A DNA stretch of 64,000 nt, taken from NCBI GenBank assembly GCA_027068435.1, contig JAMOTA010000054.1, forward strand, positions 16,335 through 80,334, read 5' to 3'. Each line of letters opens with the position of its first letter. Position 1 is the stretch's first letter. The notes under the pieces are model-generated. The model did not search any database, had not been told where the DNA came from, and saw nothing but the letters and a program-made list of their open reading frames with translations. Of this stretch, positions 37,677 through 48,700 are shown in pieces. The translations under genes and the position numbers were made by a program. The stretch is from Sulfurovum sp. (GTDB taxonomy: Bacteria; Campylobacterota; Campylobacteria; Campylobacterales; Sulfurovaceae).

Positions 37677-38906
37677 ATGAAAAAAATCCTAATTATTGGT
37701 TATGTGTGGCCTGAGCCTAACTCTTCTGCTGCTGGTAGTCATATGATGTCTATCTTGAGACTCTACAGAGAGCAAGGTTGGCAAGTGGAGTTTGCTACTC
37801 CTGCTCAGCCTACAGAGCATATGATAGACTTAGAAAAAGAGGGTATAACAAGTCAGAGTATCAGACTCAATTGTGACAGCTTCGATACGTATATCATGCA
37901 GTATCAACCTGATATAGTGATGTTCGATAGGTTTATGATGGAAGAGCAGTTTGGTTGGAGGGTAGATAAATACGCCCCTTTAAGCCTCAAGATACTAGAT
38001 ACTGAAGATTTACAGTGCTTACGTCACGCACGCCATCAAGCTCTTAAAGCCCAACGTGACCTTACACAAGCAGACCTCTTTAGTGACTTAGCAAAACGTG
38101 AGATAGCTGCTATTTTACGTTGTGATATATCTTTGATTATTTCTAGTTATGAAATTGAACTTCTTGTAAATACTTTTAAAGTAGATGCCTCTTTACTTCA
38201 CCATCTTCCTTTTATGGTAGAGTTAGAAAAAGCACCTAAAAAAACCCTCTGCTTTTCAGAGCGTAAACACTTTATGACTATCGGTAATTTTCGTCATGCT
38301 CCTAACTGGGATGTTGTCTTGTACCTACAGAAGATTTGGCCTCTAATCAGAAAACAGATACCCGATGCACAGTTACATATTTACGGCTCTTACCCACCAC
38401 CTAAAGCAACAGCACTACATAACCCTAAAACTGGTTTTCTCATCAAAGGTTGGGCAGAAGATGCCTTTAAAGTTATGGAAGCATCTCGCATCTGTTTAGC
38501 ACCCATACGTTTTGGTGCAGGTATTAAAGGTAAACTTCTTGATGCAATGGTTATGCAAACACCCACAGTTACTAGCTCAGTAGGTAGTGAAGGAATGTAC
38601 CAAAACGAACCATGGGGTGGCATAATAGAAGATGACATAGAGAAGTTTGTAGAAGCAGCCGTTAAACTTTACAAAGATGAAGAAGCATGGGTAGAAGCAC
38701 AAAAAAATGCAACAGCACTTCTTTATGCAAGGTATGACAGCAGAGTACTAGGTAGTGAATTACTTGACAAAATCACTCTTACTCAAAAGAACTTAGCACA
38801 ACACCGTTTAAAGAACTTTACAGGTGCTATGCTTAAACATCACACCATGATGAGTACCAAATACATGTCACAATGGATAGCAGTAAAGAACTCTATCAAT
38901 GCATAA
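37677..38906 (+). CDS. Glycosyltransferase (GT4-like)
   Basis: 'KKILIIGYVWPEPNSSAAGSHM', 'APIRFGAGIKGKLLDAMVMQTPTVTSSVGSEGM'. ATG at 37677 with upstream AAAGGA; the 37626 TTG start is less likely. Confidence 0.82.
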   Translation: MKKILIIGYVWPEPNSSAAGSHMMSILRLYREQGWQVEFATPAQPTEHMIDLEKEGITSQSIRLNCDSFDTYIMQYQPDIVMFDRFMMEEQFGWRVDKYAPLSLKILDTEDLQCLRHARHQALKAQRDLTQADLFSDLAKREIAAILRCDISLIISSYEIELLVNTFKVDASLLHHLPFMVELEKAPKKTLCFSERKHFMTIGNFRHAPNWDVVLYLQKIWPLIRKQIPDAQLHIYGSYPPPKATALHNPKTGFLIKGWAEDAFKVMEASRICLAPIRFGAGIKGKLLDAMVMQTPTVTSSVGSEGMYQNEPWGGIIEDDIEKFVEAAVKLYKDEEAWVEAQKNATALLYARYDSRVLGSELLDKITLTQKNLAQHRLKNFTGAMLKHHTMMSTKYMSQWIAVKNSINA

Positions 38907-38926
38907 TTTGAAGTTTATCTTAGTTA

Positions 38927-40975
38927 CTAAACTGAAATTTCTTTAATATCTGCTATGGCTTTAAATGTTTTATAGATAGAACCTATCATGTTTAGTCTGT
39001 TTGCTTTTAGGGCTTCATCTTCACTATTTACCATAACGTCATCAAAATATGCATCTAGTTCACGTTTAAGCCCAAAGAGTGCTTCTAAGTGTGTTTTGTA
39101 GTCTACGTAGTCTTGGTTGATAACTTTTACATAGGCATTGTAAAGGTTTACTTCTGCATCTTCTTTGAAAAGCGTAATATCTATACTTAACTCACTATCT
39201 AAATTTACATCTTTAGAGATATTTGCTACACGTTTAAAAGTAGAAAACTGCTCTTTAAAGATGTCTGAAGAGACTATCTCATTGAGTGCAGATACTTTTT
39301 TTGCTATTTGGCTAATATCTCTTTCACCTGAAGCAAGAACTGCGGCAATAACTGATGGGTTTGCATCTAAAGATTTATTAATACGTTCTAAGATAAAGTC
39401 TGAGAGTAGCTTAGTATCAAACTCTTTATAACTATCTTTTAGTAGTATGATAATATCATCAATATTAAAACTTAAATCGTAAGCTGTTACGATGCGTACG
39501 ACTCCGTTTACTGCACGTCTAAGAGCAAAAGGATCTTTAGAACCTGTTGGTATTTTACCTACGGAGAAGAGTCCAAATAGCGTGTCAAGTTTGATACTCA
39601 TAGCAACAATAGAAGAGAATATAGATGCAGGTAACTCAGCACCCTCACCTACTGGCATGTATTGCTCTTTTATGGCAGAGTAAACAACAGCATCTTCGCC
39701 TAGTGCTTTGGCATAGTAGTACCCCATAAGTCCTTGAAGTTCTGTAAACTCATATACCATCTCAGACATAAGGTCAGCTTTAGCAAGTGATACAGAGTTA
39801 TCCATCATTTTTTCTAACTCTACACTACTTTTACTTGTCTCTTTCTCTACATTTTTCATGTACAGACCCAACAGACGCATAGCAATCTTCTTCTCTCTGT
39901 CTATTTTGTCTGCAAGTGTTCCTAGTCCATCTATAAACTGTACTTTTTCAAGTCCATCTGTAGAGAGTCCGTTTTTAAGATCATTTTTGTAAAAGAAAAG
40001 CCCATCTGCAAGACGTGGTTTAAGTACACGTTCATTCCCTTCAACTACTTTAGTGTAGTCGTCTGTATAAGCATTACTTACAACTACAAACTTATTTGCT
40101 ATTTTCCCATTTTCAAATACTGGAAAGTAACGTTGATGCTCTTTCATAGATGTAATAATCACTTCAGGTGGTAACTCTAAGAAGAGCTCATCAAAAGTAC
40201 CCACAAGTGCTTTAGGGTTTTCTGTTATAGCTACTACCTCTGCGATAAGTGAACGGTCTCTCTCTATGATGATATTGTGTTCTGCTTCTAGGGCATCGAA
40301 CTCTGCTAAAATTTTACTCTCTCTGTCTGAGGGGTAGAGCATTACTGCACCCTCTTTTAAAAGTCCTTCATACGCCTCAATACTAGGTACTTCTACTGTA
40401 TCGTAACTAACCATTCGGTGAAGGTAGGTTTTTGTACTTGAAGTAACTCCAAATAGCTCTACAGGTACAGAAGTTTTGCCTAGTCTTACTTGAAGCCAAC
40501 GAATAGGACGTATAAACTCATCGGTTCTACTTCCCCAACGCATCATCTTTCCAAAAGACATAGAGGCTATCCATTTTTCAAGCATCTCTTGAAGAAGTGA
40601 AGTAGTATCTGAACCCTTCTCCTCTTTTTTAAAGTAAAGCACCTCTTTACCATTCTTCTCTCCACGACCAAGTGCGTCAAAACTTACACCACATTTACGT
40701 GCAAAACCTTCTGCTGCTTTAGTAGGCTCACCATCTTTAAGTGCTGCAACTAAAGGAGGTCCAAAAAACTCTACAGTTGCATCTTCTTGTTTTGTAGGTA
40801 TTGCACTCTGTTTAAGTACCAATCTTCTTGGTGTATAGATAAATTCAAACTCTGATGTTAGGTTATACTCTTTCAGTAGTTTTTGCCAAGATTTTTCTAT
40901 GTTAGATACGATTTTAAGTAGTGGTATAGCAGGAAGTTCCTCTACACCGATTTCAATAAGTAGTGGTTGTGTCAT
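38927..40975 (-). CDS. glyS: Glycyl-tRNA synthetase beta subunit
   Basis: 'LLIEIGVEELPAIPL', 'SFGKMMRWG', 'ANKFVVVSNAY', 'DPFALRRAVNGVVRI'. Confidence 0.95.
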   Translation of the reverse strand: MTQPLLIEIGVEELPAIPLLKIVSNIEKSWQKLLKEYNLTSEFEFIYTPRRLVLKQSAIPTKQEDATVEFFGPPLVAALKDGEPTKAAEGFARKCGVSFDALGRGEKNGKEVLYFKKEEKGSDTTSLLQEMLEKWIASMSFGKMMRWGSRTDEFIRPIRWLQVRLGKTSVPVELFGVTSSTKTYLHRMVSYDTVEVPSIEAYEGLLKEGAVMLYPSDRESKILAEFDALEAEHNIIIERDRSLIAEVVAITENPKALVGTFDELFLELPPEVIITSMKEHQRYFPVFENGKIANKFVVVSNAYTDDYTKVVEGNERVLKPRLADGLFFYKNDLKNGLSTDGLEKVQFIDGLGTLADKIDREKKIAMRLLGLYMKNVEKETSKSSVELEKMMDNSVSLAKADLMSEMVYEFTELQGLMGYYYAKALGEDAVVYSAIKEQYMPVGEGAELPASIFSSIVAMSIKLDTLFGLFSVGKIPTGSKDPFALRRAVNGVVRIVTAYDLSFNIDDIIILLKDSYKEFDTKLLSDFILERINKSLDANPSVIAAVLASGERDISQIAKKVSALNEIVSSDIFKEQFSTFKRVANISKDVNLDSELSIDITLFKEDAEVNLYNAYVKVINQDYVDYKTHLEALFGLKRELDAYFDDVMVNSEDEALKANRLNMIGSIYKTFKAIADIKEISV

Positions 40976-41037
40976 TTAGATAGTCCTATACGAATAATAA
41001 TAGCTTTTATTCTATCTAAATATTGGTAAATAGAGGG

Positions 41038-41229
41038 TTAGTCTTTCTTTATCTCTATCTCTTTTTTCTCTGATTTATCTGAAACATAATCATCTTCATA
41101 CTCATCGACTAAGTCTTTACGTCTCTCTTGGTCGTCGAATTTAGATAAAAAGTTATTTCTAACAATAGTAAAAGTCATAAACGAGAAGAGTATAACAACA
41201 AAAATATAAAGATAATCTCCAAATGACAT
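41038..41229 (-). CDS. Small membrane-anchored hypothetical protein
   Basis: 63 aa, one TM segment, abuts the trmL-like gene. Confidence 0.5.
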   Translation of the reverse strand: MSFGDYLYIFVVILFSFMTFTIVRNNFLSKFDDQERRKDLVDEYEDDYVSDKSEKKEIEIKKD

Positions 41230-41723
41230 TAGGACTCCTTCAAAGTATTTGCTATGGTAATTTTTTTAAATCCCTCATAGTTTTGACGCAAAGCATCATA
41301 GATAACAACCCCTACACTAACACCAAGGTTAAGGCTTCTACCCTTACCAGCCATAGGGATAGTAATACACTGCTCAGGATTAGCTAAAAGAATTTTTTCA
41401 TCTAAACCTTTAGTCTCAGAACCAAATAAGATGTAGTCATCTTTCTTAAAAGGTGCATTAAAATAGAGGTTATCTGTTTTTGTAGTTGCCATAAAACTGT
41501 TCTCATCTATTGGATGGGCTTCTAAAAACTCAGAAAAGCTCTCCCATATAACTAAATCCAAATCTTTCCAATAATCAAGACCTGCACGTTTGACAGCTTT
41601 GTCGTCTATGTCAAACCCTAGAGGTTTAACTAAGTGAAGAGTTGCACCAAGGTTGACACATAGACGACCTATGGTACCTGTATTTGGTGGAATTTGTGGT
41701 TCTACTAGTACGATGTTAAACAT
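41229..41723 (-). CDS. trmL: tRNA (cytidine/uridine-2'-O-)-methyltransferase TrmL
   Basis: 'NIVLVEPQIPPNTGTIGRLCVNLGATLHLVKPLGF', 'LFGSETKGL', 'IPMAGKGRSLNLGVSVGVVIYDALRQ'. Confidence 0.92.
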   Translation of the reverse strand: MFNIVLVEPQIPPNTGTIGRLCVNLGATLHLVKPLGFDIDDKAVKRAGLDYWKDLDLVIWESFSEFLEAHPIDENSFMATTKTDNLYFNAPFKKDDYILFGSETKGLDEKILLANPEQCITIPMAGKGRSLNLGVSVGVVIYDALRQNYEGFKKITIANTLKES

Positions 41724-41735
41724 AACGCTAATCCT

Positions 41736-42572
41736 TTAAAATATAACTGTTTTGTTACCATTGACAAAGACTCTATCGTTTAAAACTAACGACAATGCAC
41801 GTGAAAGTACTATCTTCTCTCCATCACGTCCTGCTTTTTGCATATCTCTCCATGTAAGACGGTGGTTAACAGGGATAACATCTTGAGCAATAATAGGTCC
41901 TTCATCTAAGTCATCTGTAACATAGTGTGCCGTTGCCCCTATAATCTTAACCCCTCTCTCAAACGCTTGCTTGTAGGGGTTAGCCCCTATAAATGCAGGT
42001 AAGAAAGAGTGATGAATATTGATAATTTTTTTAGTGTATGATTTTACAAATGTAGGAGTTAAAATACGCATATATTTAGCAAGAACAATGTAGTCAAATT
42101 CAAACTTATTAATATGCTTCATCACCTCTTTTTCATGTTCTTCTCTGCTCATGTTAGTTGCAGGAATATAGAAAAAAGGAATGTTAAATTTACGAACTAA
42201 ACTCTCTAATGTGTCATGGTTGGCTATGACACAAGCTATATCTGCTCCTAATGCACCATCTTCATGACGGATAAGAATATCACCCAAGGCATGAGACTCT
42301 TTGGTTGCCATAATGATAATTTTCTTATCTTTAGGTTCTATAACTTTAATCTGTGCATCTTTAGGAACAACAGACTCTAACTCATATTGTAACTCTTGTG
42401 CATTAAAAAGCCCCGTTACTACTGTACGCATGAAAAATCTTCCATGCTCTTTATCTACAAACTCACGGTTATTGTCTATGTTTAAATCTCTGTCATAAAA
42501 AACTTTTGAAATTTTATAGACTAAACCTTTTGCATCTTCACAATCAATAAGTACTCTTGCTCTATTTTCCAT
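41736..42572 (-). CDS. purU: Formyltetrahydrofolate deformylase
   Basis: ACT-like N-terminus; 'VLAKYMRILTPTFV', 'INIHHSFLPAFIGANPYKQAFERGVKIIGATAHYVTDDLDEGPII'. Confidence 0.95.
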   Translation of the reverse strand: MENRARVLIDCEDAKGLVYKISKVFYDRDLNIDNNREFVDKEHGRFFMRTVVTGLFNAQELQYELESVVPKDAQIKVIEPKDKKIIIMATKESHALGDILIRHEDGALGADIACVIANHDTLESLVRKFNIPFFYIPATNMSREEHEKEVMKHINKFEFDYIVLAKYMRILTPTFVKSYTKKIINIHHSFLPAFIGANPYKQAFERGVKIIGATAHYVTDDLDEGPIIAQDVIPVNHRLTWRDMQKAGRDGEKIVLSRALSLVLNDRVFVNGNKTVIF

Positions 42573-42586
42573 CGTAATACGGTATG

Positions 42587-43657
42587 CTATTTACTACTAT
42601 AATCGGCGATAATATCACCCATTTCAGTACAAGTACAAATCTCTTTTGCATCATAGTCACCTAAGTCACCAGTACGGTAACCCTCTGAGAGTGCTTTTTT
42701 AATGGCATCGTCTATTTTGTCTGCTGCATCATTTTCACCCAATGCATAACGTAACATCATACTTGCACTAGAGATAGTTGCTAATGGGTTAGCGATACCT
42801 TGACCTGCTATGTCTGGTGCTGAACCATGTATAGGTTCAAATAGCCCTACACCTTTACCTGTACTAGCACTTGGTAAGAGTCCAATAGAACCACTCAACA
42901 TAGATGCTGCATCTGAAAGGATATCACCAAAAATATTACCAGTTAAGATAACATCAAACTGTTTAGGTTCACGGATAAGTTGCATAGCAGCGTTATCTAC
43001 ATACATGTGTGAAAGTTCAACTTCTGGGTAATCTACAGCTACCTCTTCTACTATTTCTCTCCAAAATTGACTAACTTCAAGTACATTAGCTTTATCTACA
43101 GAACAGATACGTTTTTCGCGTTTCATAGCAATATCAAAAGCAACAATAGCGATACGTTTTACCTCTTCTCTTGTATATACCATCGTGTTAAATGCCATAT
43201 CTTGGTGAAGCTCTCTTGGCTGACCAAAGTAGATACCACCTGTTAATTCACGTACAACCATAATATCAACACCTTGAATCACCTCTGCTTTAAGACTTGA
43301 AGCATTTACCAATTCATCATACACCATTGCTGGTCTTAGGTTTGCAAATGTTCCCATCTCTTTACGTAAACCAAGAAGTCCAGACTCAGGACGTAAATGT
43401 CTCTCTAAAGTATCCCATTTTGGTCCACCAATAGCACCAAAAAGAATAGCATCACACTTCTTAACACCTTTAATAGTCTCTTCTGGTAAAGGCACACCTG
43501 TTTCATCTATAGCAGCACCACCAAGTAGCATCTCTTCATATTTGAGATTAAATCCTTGTGATACAGAGACTGCATCAAGTACTTTTATCGCTTCATCAAT
43601 AATTTCTGGACCGATACCATCACCTTTGATTACACCAATTTTATAACTTTTACTCAT
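42587..43657 (-). CDS. leuB: 3-isopropylmalate dehydrogenase
   Basis: '[13 protein letters not shown]', '[15 protein letters not shown]', '[27 protein letters not shown]'. Confidence 0.97.
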   Translation of the reverse strand: MSKSYKIGVIKGDGIGPEIIDEAIKVLDAVSVSQGFNLKYEEMLLGGAAIDETGVPLPEETIKGVKKCDAILFGAIGGPKWDTLERHLRPESGLLGLRKEMGTFANLRPAMVYDELVNASSLKAEVIQGVDIMVVRELTGGIYFGQPRELHQDMAFNTMVYTREEVKRIAIVAFDIAMKREKRICSVDKANVLEVSQFWREIVEEVAVDYPEVELSHMYVDNAAMQLIREPKQFDVILTGNIFGDILSDAASMLSGSIGLLPSASTGKGVGLFEPIHGSAPDIAGQGIANPLATISSASMMLRYALGENDAADKIDDAIKKALSEGYRTGDLGDYDAKEICTCTEMGDIIADYSSK

Positions 43658-43658
43658 A

Positions 43659-44165
43659 TTAAGCCTTTTTTGTTCTTTCTTTTTCTGCTATCTCTTGTTT
43701 AGCAAACGCGATAAGTCCACCTGCATCTACTAACTCTTGCATAAACTCAGGTATAGGTGAGAACTTGTATGTTTTTGATTGGGAGATATTGATCACTTCA
43801 CCTGCAACCATATCGACTCTTACTGTATCACCTTCGTTTATCTCTGCTGACTCTTCTAGCTCAAAGATAGGAAGTCCCATATTAAATGCATTTCTGTAAA
43901 AAATACGTGCAAATGTAGGAGCAATAATAGCTGAAACACCTGCTGCTTTAAGTGCAATAGGTGCATGTTCACGGCTTGAACCACAACCAAAGTTTTCACC
44001 TGCAACGATAATATCACCTGCATTCATTTTACTTACAAACTCAGGGTCTGCATCTTCCATTACATATTTTGCCAACTCTGATGGCTCACTTGTATTAAGA
44101 TATCTTGCTGCGATAATCAAATCTGTATCTATATTATCGCCAAATTTCCAAACTTTACCTTGCAA
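43659..44165 (-). CDS. leuD: 3-isopropylmalate dehydratase small subunit
   Basis: '[15 protein letters not shown]', '[17 protein letters not shown]'. Confidence 0.95.
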   Translation of the reverse strand: MQGKVWKFGDNIDTDLIIAARYLNTSEPSELAKYVMEDADPEFVSKMNAGDIIVAGENFGCGSSREHAPIALKAAGVSAIIAPTFARIFYRNAFNMGLPIFELEESAEINEGDTVRVDMVAGEVINISQSKTYKFSPIPEFMQELVDAGGLIAFAKQEIAEKERTKKA

Positions 44166-44303
44166 AATTGTTCCTTTTAATAAGAGCCTAGACCCTAGTA
44201 AATTTTCGCGATTATAGCTAAATAAATAAAAATCTCCTAATTTCTTATCAATATTTCATAAAATTTCGGTATAATCCACCTTAATTATTACTGAAGGATA
44301 CAC

Positions 44304-46139
44304 ATGGCAGTTAAAGACAATTCTAAAAACATTGAAGCACTATTTAAATCTAAGAAAAAAGGTGATGTTGTTACATTTGAAAACATCGCTAAAGAGTTTA
44401 GTAAGTCTCCTACTGTTGCACAAGCTAAAAAGATTTTTAAGCTCTCTACAGATACTAAAACAGAGCTTATTTCTGCTTCTGAGTATGCAAAATATCTTAC
44501 TGCTAAAGAGCTAAAAAGAAGAGATGAAGCAAGAAAAAAACTTGCAGAGAGTGATGATGATGAGTTTGACTTACACAAAGAGAAAGAGCTGCTAGAGTGG
44601 AGTCGTTCAGACTCTCCTGTCAGAATGTACTTACGTGAAATGGGTAAGATTCCTCTTTTAACTAAAGAAGAAGAGGTTGACCTCTCTATGCGTATTGAAG
44701 AGGGTGAAGATATTATTATCGATGCTATCTGTTCTGTTCCTTACCTTATAGGGTATATTTTAAACTACAAAGAGCCTTTACTTAATCGTGAAAGACGTGT
44801 AAAAGAACTCTTTAAAAACTTTGAAGATGAAAAAGTTGACCCAGAGAAAGAAGAGAGTGAAAAAGAGACAGATAAAGCACCTAAAAATGACAAAAGAGTA
44901 AAACTTGTTGTAGAGAGCTTTAAACAACTAGAGAAAGCTAAAAAAGAGTGGATGAAATCACGCGATGAGCTTGAAGAGTTTATGAAAGTAGAGAAAGATC
45001 CTATTAAAATAATTCATGAGCGTCTTAAAATTGCTTATAAAAAAGAGTTACTCAAAGCTGCTCTTCTTAACCTTGGTCCTACATCTAAACTTATTAATGA
45101 GCTTGTAAAAGCTATGGAGACAGCATTAAAAAGTGATGATAGTTTTGATAAAGAGCTTAAACGTTTAGAGTATAAACTGCCACTCTTTAACGATACTCTC
45201 CTAGCAAACCATAAAAAACTTCTTGATGATATTATTAACCTAGATAAAGAAGATATTATAGACATTGTACCAGAGACTACTATGGTAAGTACCTATGTTG
45301 AGATTAAAAAACTTTTTGAAACAAGAGAAGCGAGTAAAGGAAGTTTTGACTTAACAGAAGAGAAACTTCAAGAGATTTTAGGTCAAATCCGTCAAGGTAA
45401 AGCCAAATCTGAAGTAGCAAAAACGCGTATGGCAAAGTCTAACCTTAGACTTGTTGTATCGATTGCTAAACGTTACACTAACCGTGGGTTACCATTCCTT
45501 GACCTTATTCAAGAGGGTAACATTGGTCTAATGAAAGCTGTAGATAAATTTGAGCATGAAAAAGGGTATAAATTTTCTACTTACGCTACATGGTGGATAC
45601 GTCAAGCAATTAGCCGTGCTATTGCAGATCAGGCAAGAACGATTCGTATCCCTATCCACATGATAGAGACGATTAACCGTATCAATAAGATTATTAGAAA
45701 ACACCTTCAAGAAGAGGGAAGAGAACCTGATCTTGATACCATTGCTGAAGAGGTGGGTCTCTCTGTTGACAAGGTTAAAAATGTCATCAAAATTACAAAA
45801 GAGCCTGTCTCTCTTGAGACACCAGTTGGTGATGAAGATGATGGTAGATTTGGTGACTTTATTGAAGACAAAGCAACACTAAGTCCAACTGATGTTGTAC
45901 TAAAAGATGATTTAAATAACCAGATAGATGAAGTACTTGACCAACTTAACGAGAGAGAAAAAGCCGTTATACGTATGCGTTTTGGTCTACTTGAAGATGA
46001 GAGTGATAGAACACTAGAAGAGATAGGAAAAGAGCTCTCTGTAACACGTGAGAGAGTAAGACAGATAGAGTCATCTGCTATCAAGAAACTAAAACACCCT
46101 AAAGTAGGACGTAAACTTAAAAACTATATAGAGGAGTAA
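44304..46139 (+). CDS. rpoD: RNA polymerase sigma factor RpoD
   Basis: '[50 protein letters not shown]', region 4 '[30 protein letters not shown]'. Confidence 0.98.
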   Translation: MAVKDNSKNIEALFKSKKKGDVVTFENIAKEFSKSPTVAQAKKIFKLSTDTKTELISASEYAKYLTAKELKRRDEARKKLAESDDDEFDLHKEKELLEWSRSDSPVRMYLREMGKIPLLTKEEEVDLSMRIEEGEDIIIDAICSVPYLIGYILNYKEPLLNRERRVKELFKNFEDEKVDPEKEESEKETDKAPKNDKRVKLVVESFKQLEKAKKEWMKSRDELEEFMKVEKDPIKIIHERLKIAYKKELLKAALLNLGPTSKLINELVKAMETALKSDDSFDKELKRLEYKLPLFNDTLLANHKKLLDDIINLDKEDIIDIVPETTMVSTYVEIKKLFETREASKGSFDLTEEKLQEILGQIRQGKAKSEVAKTRMAKSNLRLVVSIAKRYTNRGLPFLDLIQEGNIGLMKAVDKFEHEKGYKFSTYATWWIRQAISRAIADQARTIRIPIHMIETINRINKIIRKHLQEEGREPDLDTIAEEVGLSVDKVKNVIKITKEPVSLETPVGDEDDGRFGDFIEDKATLSPTDVVLKDDLNNQIDEVLDQLNEREKAVIRMRFGLLEDESDRTLEEIGKELSVTRERVRQIESSAIKKLKHPKVGRKLKNYIEE

Positions 46140-46186
46140 GCTTAAGCTTCTCCCTATGAAAAAACTTCAAGTGCAGATAAAGCCTA

Positions 46187-46636
46187 CTATTTACCTGTAC
46201 TTCCAAAACCACCCATACGTTTTGCTTCTGTAGTGTAAGATGCAGGAAGCAATTCTCCCTCATGCCTTTTCAAAAGAAGTTGCCCTATTTTATCTTGCTT
46301 AGCAATACTAAAAGTTTGATTACCAATAGGGTTATGAACAATCATTTTTATCTCATTTCTATAATCCATGTCTATGATTCCAGGAAGAATAATAAGCCCT
46401 TTCATTCGTAAAGAAGAGCGTGGATGAAGTTCTAAAAAGTGTGCTAACATAAATGCTTCATTCTCTACTTCGTTCATATTTTTAAACCATTTTTCATCTA
46501 TAGCAATACCAAGTCCAACAGCCTTAGTCTGCCCCTCTTCAATGTTCATATCTTCATCTGCATATACATCAAAACCTGCACTATGTGAGGTTGCTCTTAA
46601 TGGTTGTTTAGCAGTAGTACTAAGTGTAATAAACAA
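46187..46636 (-). CDS. dut: dUTPase (trimeric type)
   Basis: 'SAGFDVYAD', 'HPRSSLRMKGLIILPGIIDMDYRNEIKMIVHN', 'KRMGGFGSTGK'. Confidence 0.9.
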   Translation of the reverse strand: MFITLSTTAKQPLRATSHSAGFDVYADEDMNIEEGQTKAVGLGIAIDEKWFKNMNEVENEAFMLAHFLELHPRSSLRMKGLIILPGIIDMDYRNEIKMIVHNPIGNQTFSIAKQDKIGQLLLKRHEGELLPASYTTEAKRMGGFGSTGK

Positions 46637-46645
46637 TATAGACTC

Positions 46646-47281
46646 CTAATCAGTTATTTTTGTTAAATCTTGTTCTAGTACTTGACTACCATGAACACTT
46701 ACTTGTATCGCTATACGTATATTTTTACTCTTGTCATATCCACACTCTGAAGCACATTTAACCGTACCAATAAGATAATAACTTCCTGTTGGTACACCAT
46801 AAAATGCAAACTCTCCATTACTGTTTGATGCTGTAAACTTTAAATAATTAAAGAGTCTAGCATCAGCTTTTTCCATTTTCTGTCCACCTATATAGCTCTC
46901 ACGGTACCACTGTTTAGAGTAACTCGTTAAAGGGTTAAGATAGAGTCTTGTCCCTGAACCTAATACTTTTTCACCATTTAAATCTCTAACATAGATAGTA
47001 CCTTTAATAGTTGCTTTACCAGATGAAGATAAATGACTATACTCAGAGACGGGGAATGGAACACGTTTTTTTCTTACATTATTAGACTCTTCACTAATCA
47101 TCGTCTCAGTCTCAGATAAGTTCTCATCAAGATCTGAAGTATCCACATCATTTACATTAGTCTGTTCAGCCCATGTATTGCTACCTGAGTCTTTAGGCTC
47201 AACCAAAAGTTCTCTCTCTACACATCCTGTAAAAAGCAATATCAAGATAGATGTTGTTATCAATAGTTGTTTTTTAATCAT
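46646..47281 (-). CDS. Hypothetical lipoprotein with CarboxypepD-reg/SpaA-like fold
   Basis: Lipobox 'ILLFTGCVE'; 'FTASNSNGEFAFYGVPTGSYYLIGTVKC'. Confidence 0.6.
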   Translation of the reverse strand: MIKKQLLITTSILILLFTGCVERELLVEPKDSGSNTWAEQTNVNDVDTSDLDENLSETETMISEESNNVRKKRVPFPVSEYSHLSSSGKATIKGTIYVRDLNGEKVLGSGTRLYLNPLTSYSKQWYRESYIGGQKMEKADARLFNYLKFTASNSNGEFAFYGVPTGSYYLIGTVKCASECGYDKSKNIRIAIQVSVHGSQVLEQDLTKITD

Positions 47282-47355
47282 AAATTTTATAGCCTTTTTT
47301 AATAATTTAAATCATACTGTATTAACTTTAGAAAAGTAAATACGCTTCTAAACCT

Positions 47356-48696
47356 TTATTTTCCTAAGCAAAACTCGCCGAACATTTTATCTAATATCTC
47401 TTCACTGTCGTACGGTTTAGAGATAGAAGAGATAGCCTTAACTGCCTCTTGAAGATGGTAAGAGAAGAATTCTAATTCACCGTTAAGTAGTGGTATTTTA
47501 GCCTCTAAAATAGCTTCTCTACTCTTTTTAACTGCTTCTATCTGACGTGTTGAGATAAGCATAAGTTCATCTCCTTCACCAATAGAGTTAAAAAAAGACT
47601 CCAACGCATTAGTAAGTTTTGTAAAGCTCATTTTTGCACTTACCTCTAACGGATGATACATAGCAATTTTATTACGTTCAAAAGAGCTTTTCAAATCTAC
47701 TTTATTGAGTGCAACAATAATATGCTTATCTTCCAATTTGGATATAAGTGAAAGTATCTTCTCATCTTCACTATCAAAAATCCTTGAGTCATCAAAAAGA
47801 GCGATAACCACATCAGCATCTTCTATGGAGCTTAACGTTCTCTCTATACCTATTTTTTCTATAGTATCGTTAGAATCTCGTATGCCAGCAGTATCTACAA
47901 GTCTAATAATGTGTGAGCCTATACGTACCTGCTCTTCAATGGTATCTCTTGTTGTTCCTGCTATGTCACTTACGATAGCTCTATCATAAGAGAGTAAAGC
48001 ATTTAAAAGAGAACTTTTACCTACATTTGGTTTGCCAATAATAGCAACTCTAAAACCTTCAATAAGTCCTCTCCTACGATAACTAGCATCTACAATCTGT
48101 TCTATTTTAGTAGTAAGACCATCAAGCTGTGTAACTATACTTTGCATAATGTCATCAGGAATATCCTCTTCAGCATAGTCTATCATCACTTCAGAATATG
48201 CTAAAGATTTCAATAGTCCATCCCTGCTCTCATCTACAAAAACCTTTAACTCACCCTTCATCTGCTTTGCTAAAATCTTCGCAGCATCTACAGATTTGGC
48301 TTCTATCAATTTAGAGATGGCTTCTGCTTCTGTAAGGTCTATTTTACCATTAAGAAAAGCCCTTTTAGAGAATTCTCCAGGTTCTGCAAGTCGCACTCCA
48401 TACTCAACTATAGTGTCAAGTATCTCTTGAGCTACTATCATACCACCATGACACTGGAACTCTACTATCTCTTCTCCAGTAAAACTGTTAGGAGCAGAGA
48501 AATAAATCATAATAGCTTGATCTATAAGTGAATTATCTTTTCGGTAAAGAGAGGTAAGGTGTGCATAGCGAGTAGTAATAATTTTTAACCTAGATATTTT
48601 ATAAGCAATATCTAATGCCATCTCTCCACTTACTCTAATAATAGAGATAGAAGAGACACCATGTGCTGTAGCTATAGCAGCGATAGAATTATTCAT
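47356..48696 (-). CDS. mnmE: tRNA modification GTPase MnmE
   Basis: 'RVAIIGKPNVGKSSLLNALLSYDRAIVSDIAGTTRDTIEE', C-terminal 'EEILDKMFGEFCLGK'. Confidence 0.97.
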   Translation of the reverse strand: MNNSIAAIATAHGVSSISIIRVSGEMALDIAYKISRLKIITTRYAHLTSLYRKDNSLIDQAIMIYFSAPNSFTGEEIVEFQCHGGMIVAQEILDTIVEYGVRLAEPGEFSKRAFLNGKIDLTEAEAISKLIEAKSVDAAKILAKQMKGELKVFVDESRDGLLKSLAYSEVMIDYAEEDIPDDIMQSIVTQLDGLTTKIEQIVDASYRRRGLIEGFRVAIIGKPNVGKSSLLNALLSYDRAIVSDIAGTTRDTIEEQVRIGSHIIRLVDTAGIRDSNDTIEKIGIERTLSSIEDADVVIALFDDSRIFDSEDEKILSLISKLEDKHIIVALNKVDLKSSFERNKIAMYHPLEVSAKMSFTKLTNALESFFNSIGEGDELMLISTRQIEAVKKSREAILEAKIPLLNGELEFFSYHLQEAVKAISSISKPYDSEEILDKMFGEFCLGK

Positions 48697-48700
48697 TTAG

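Noticed and set aside
46133-46153. Near-palindrome GGAGTAAGCTTAAGCTTCTCC at the rpoD stop codon
   Set aside because: Overlaps the stop codon, short, no U-run; could be chance. Not confident enough to call a terminator.
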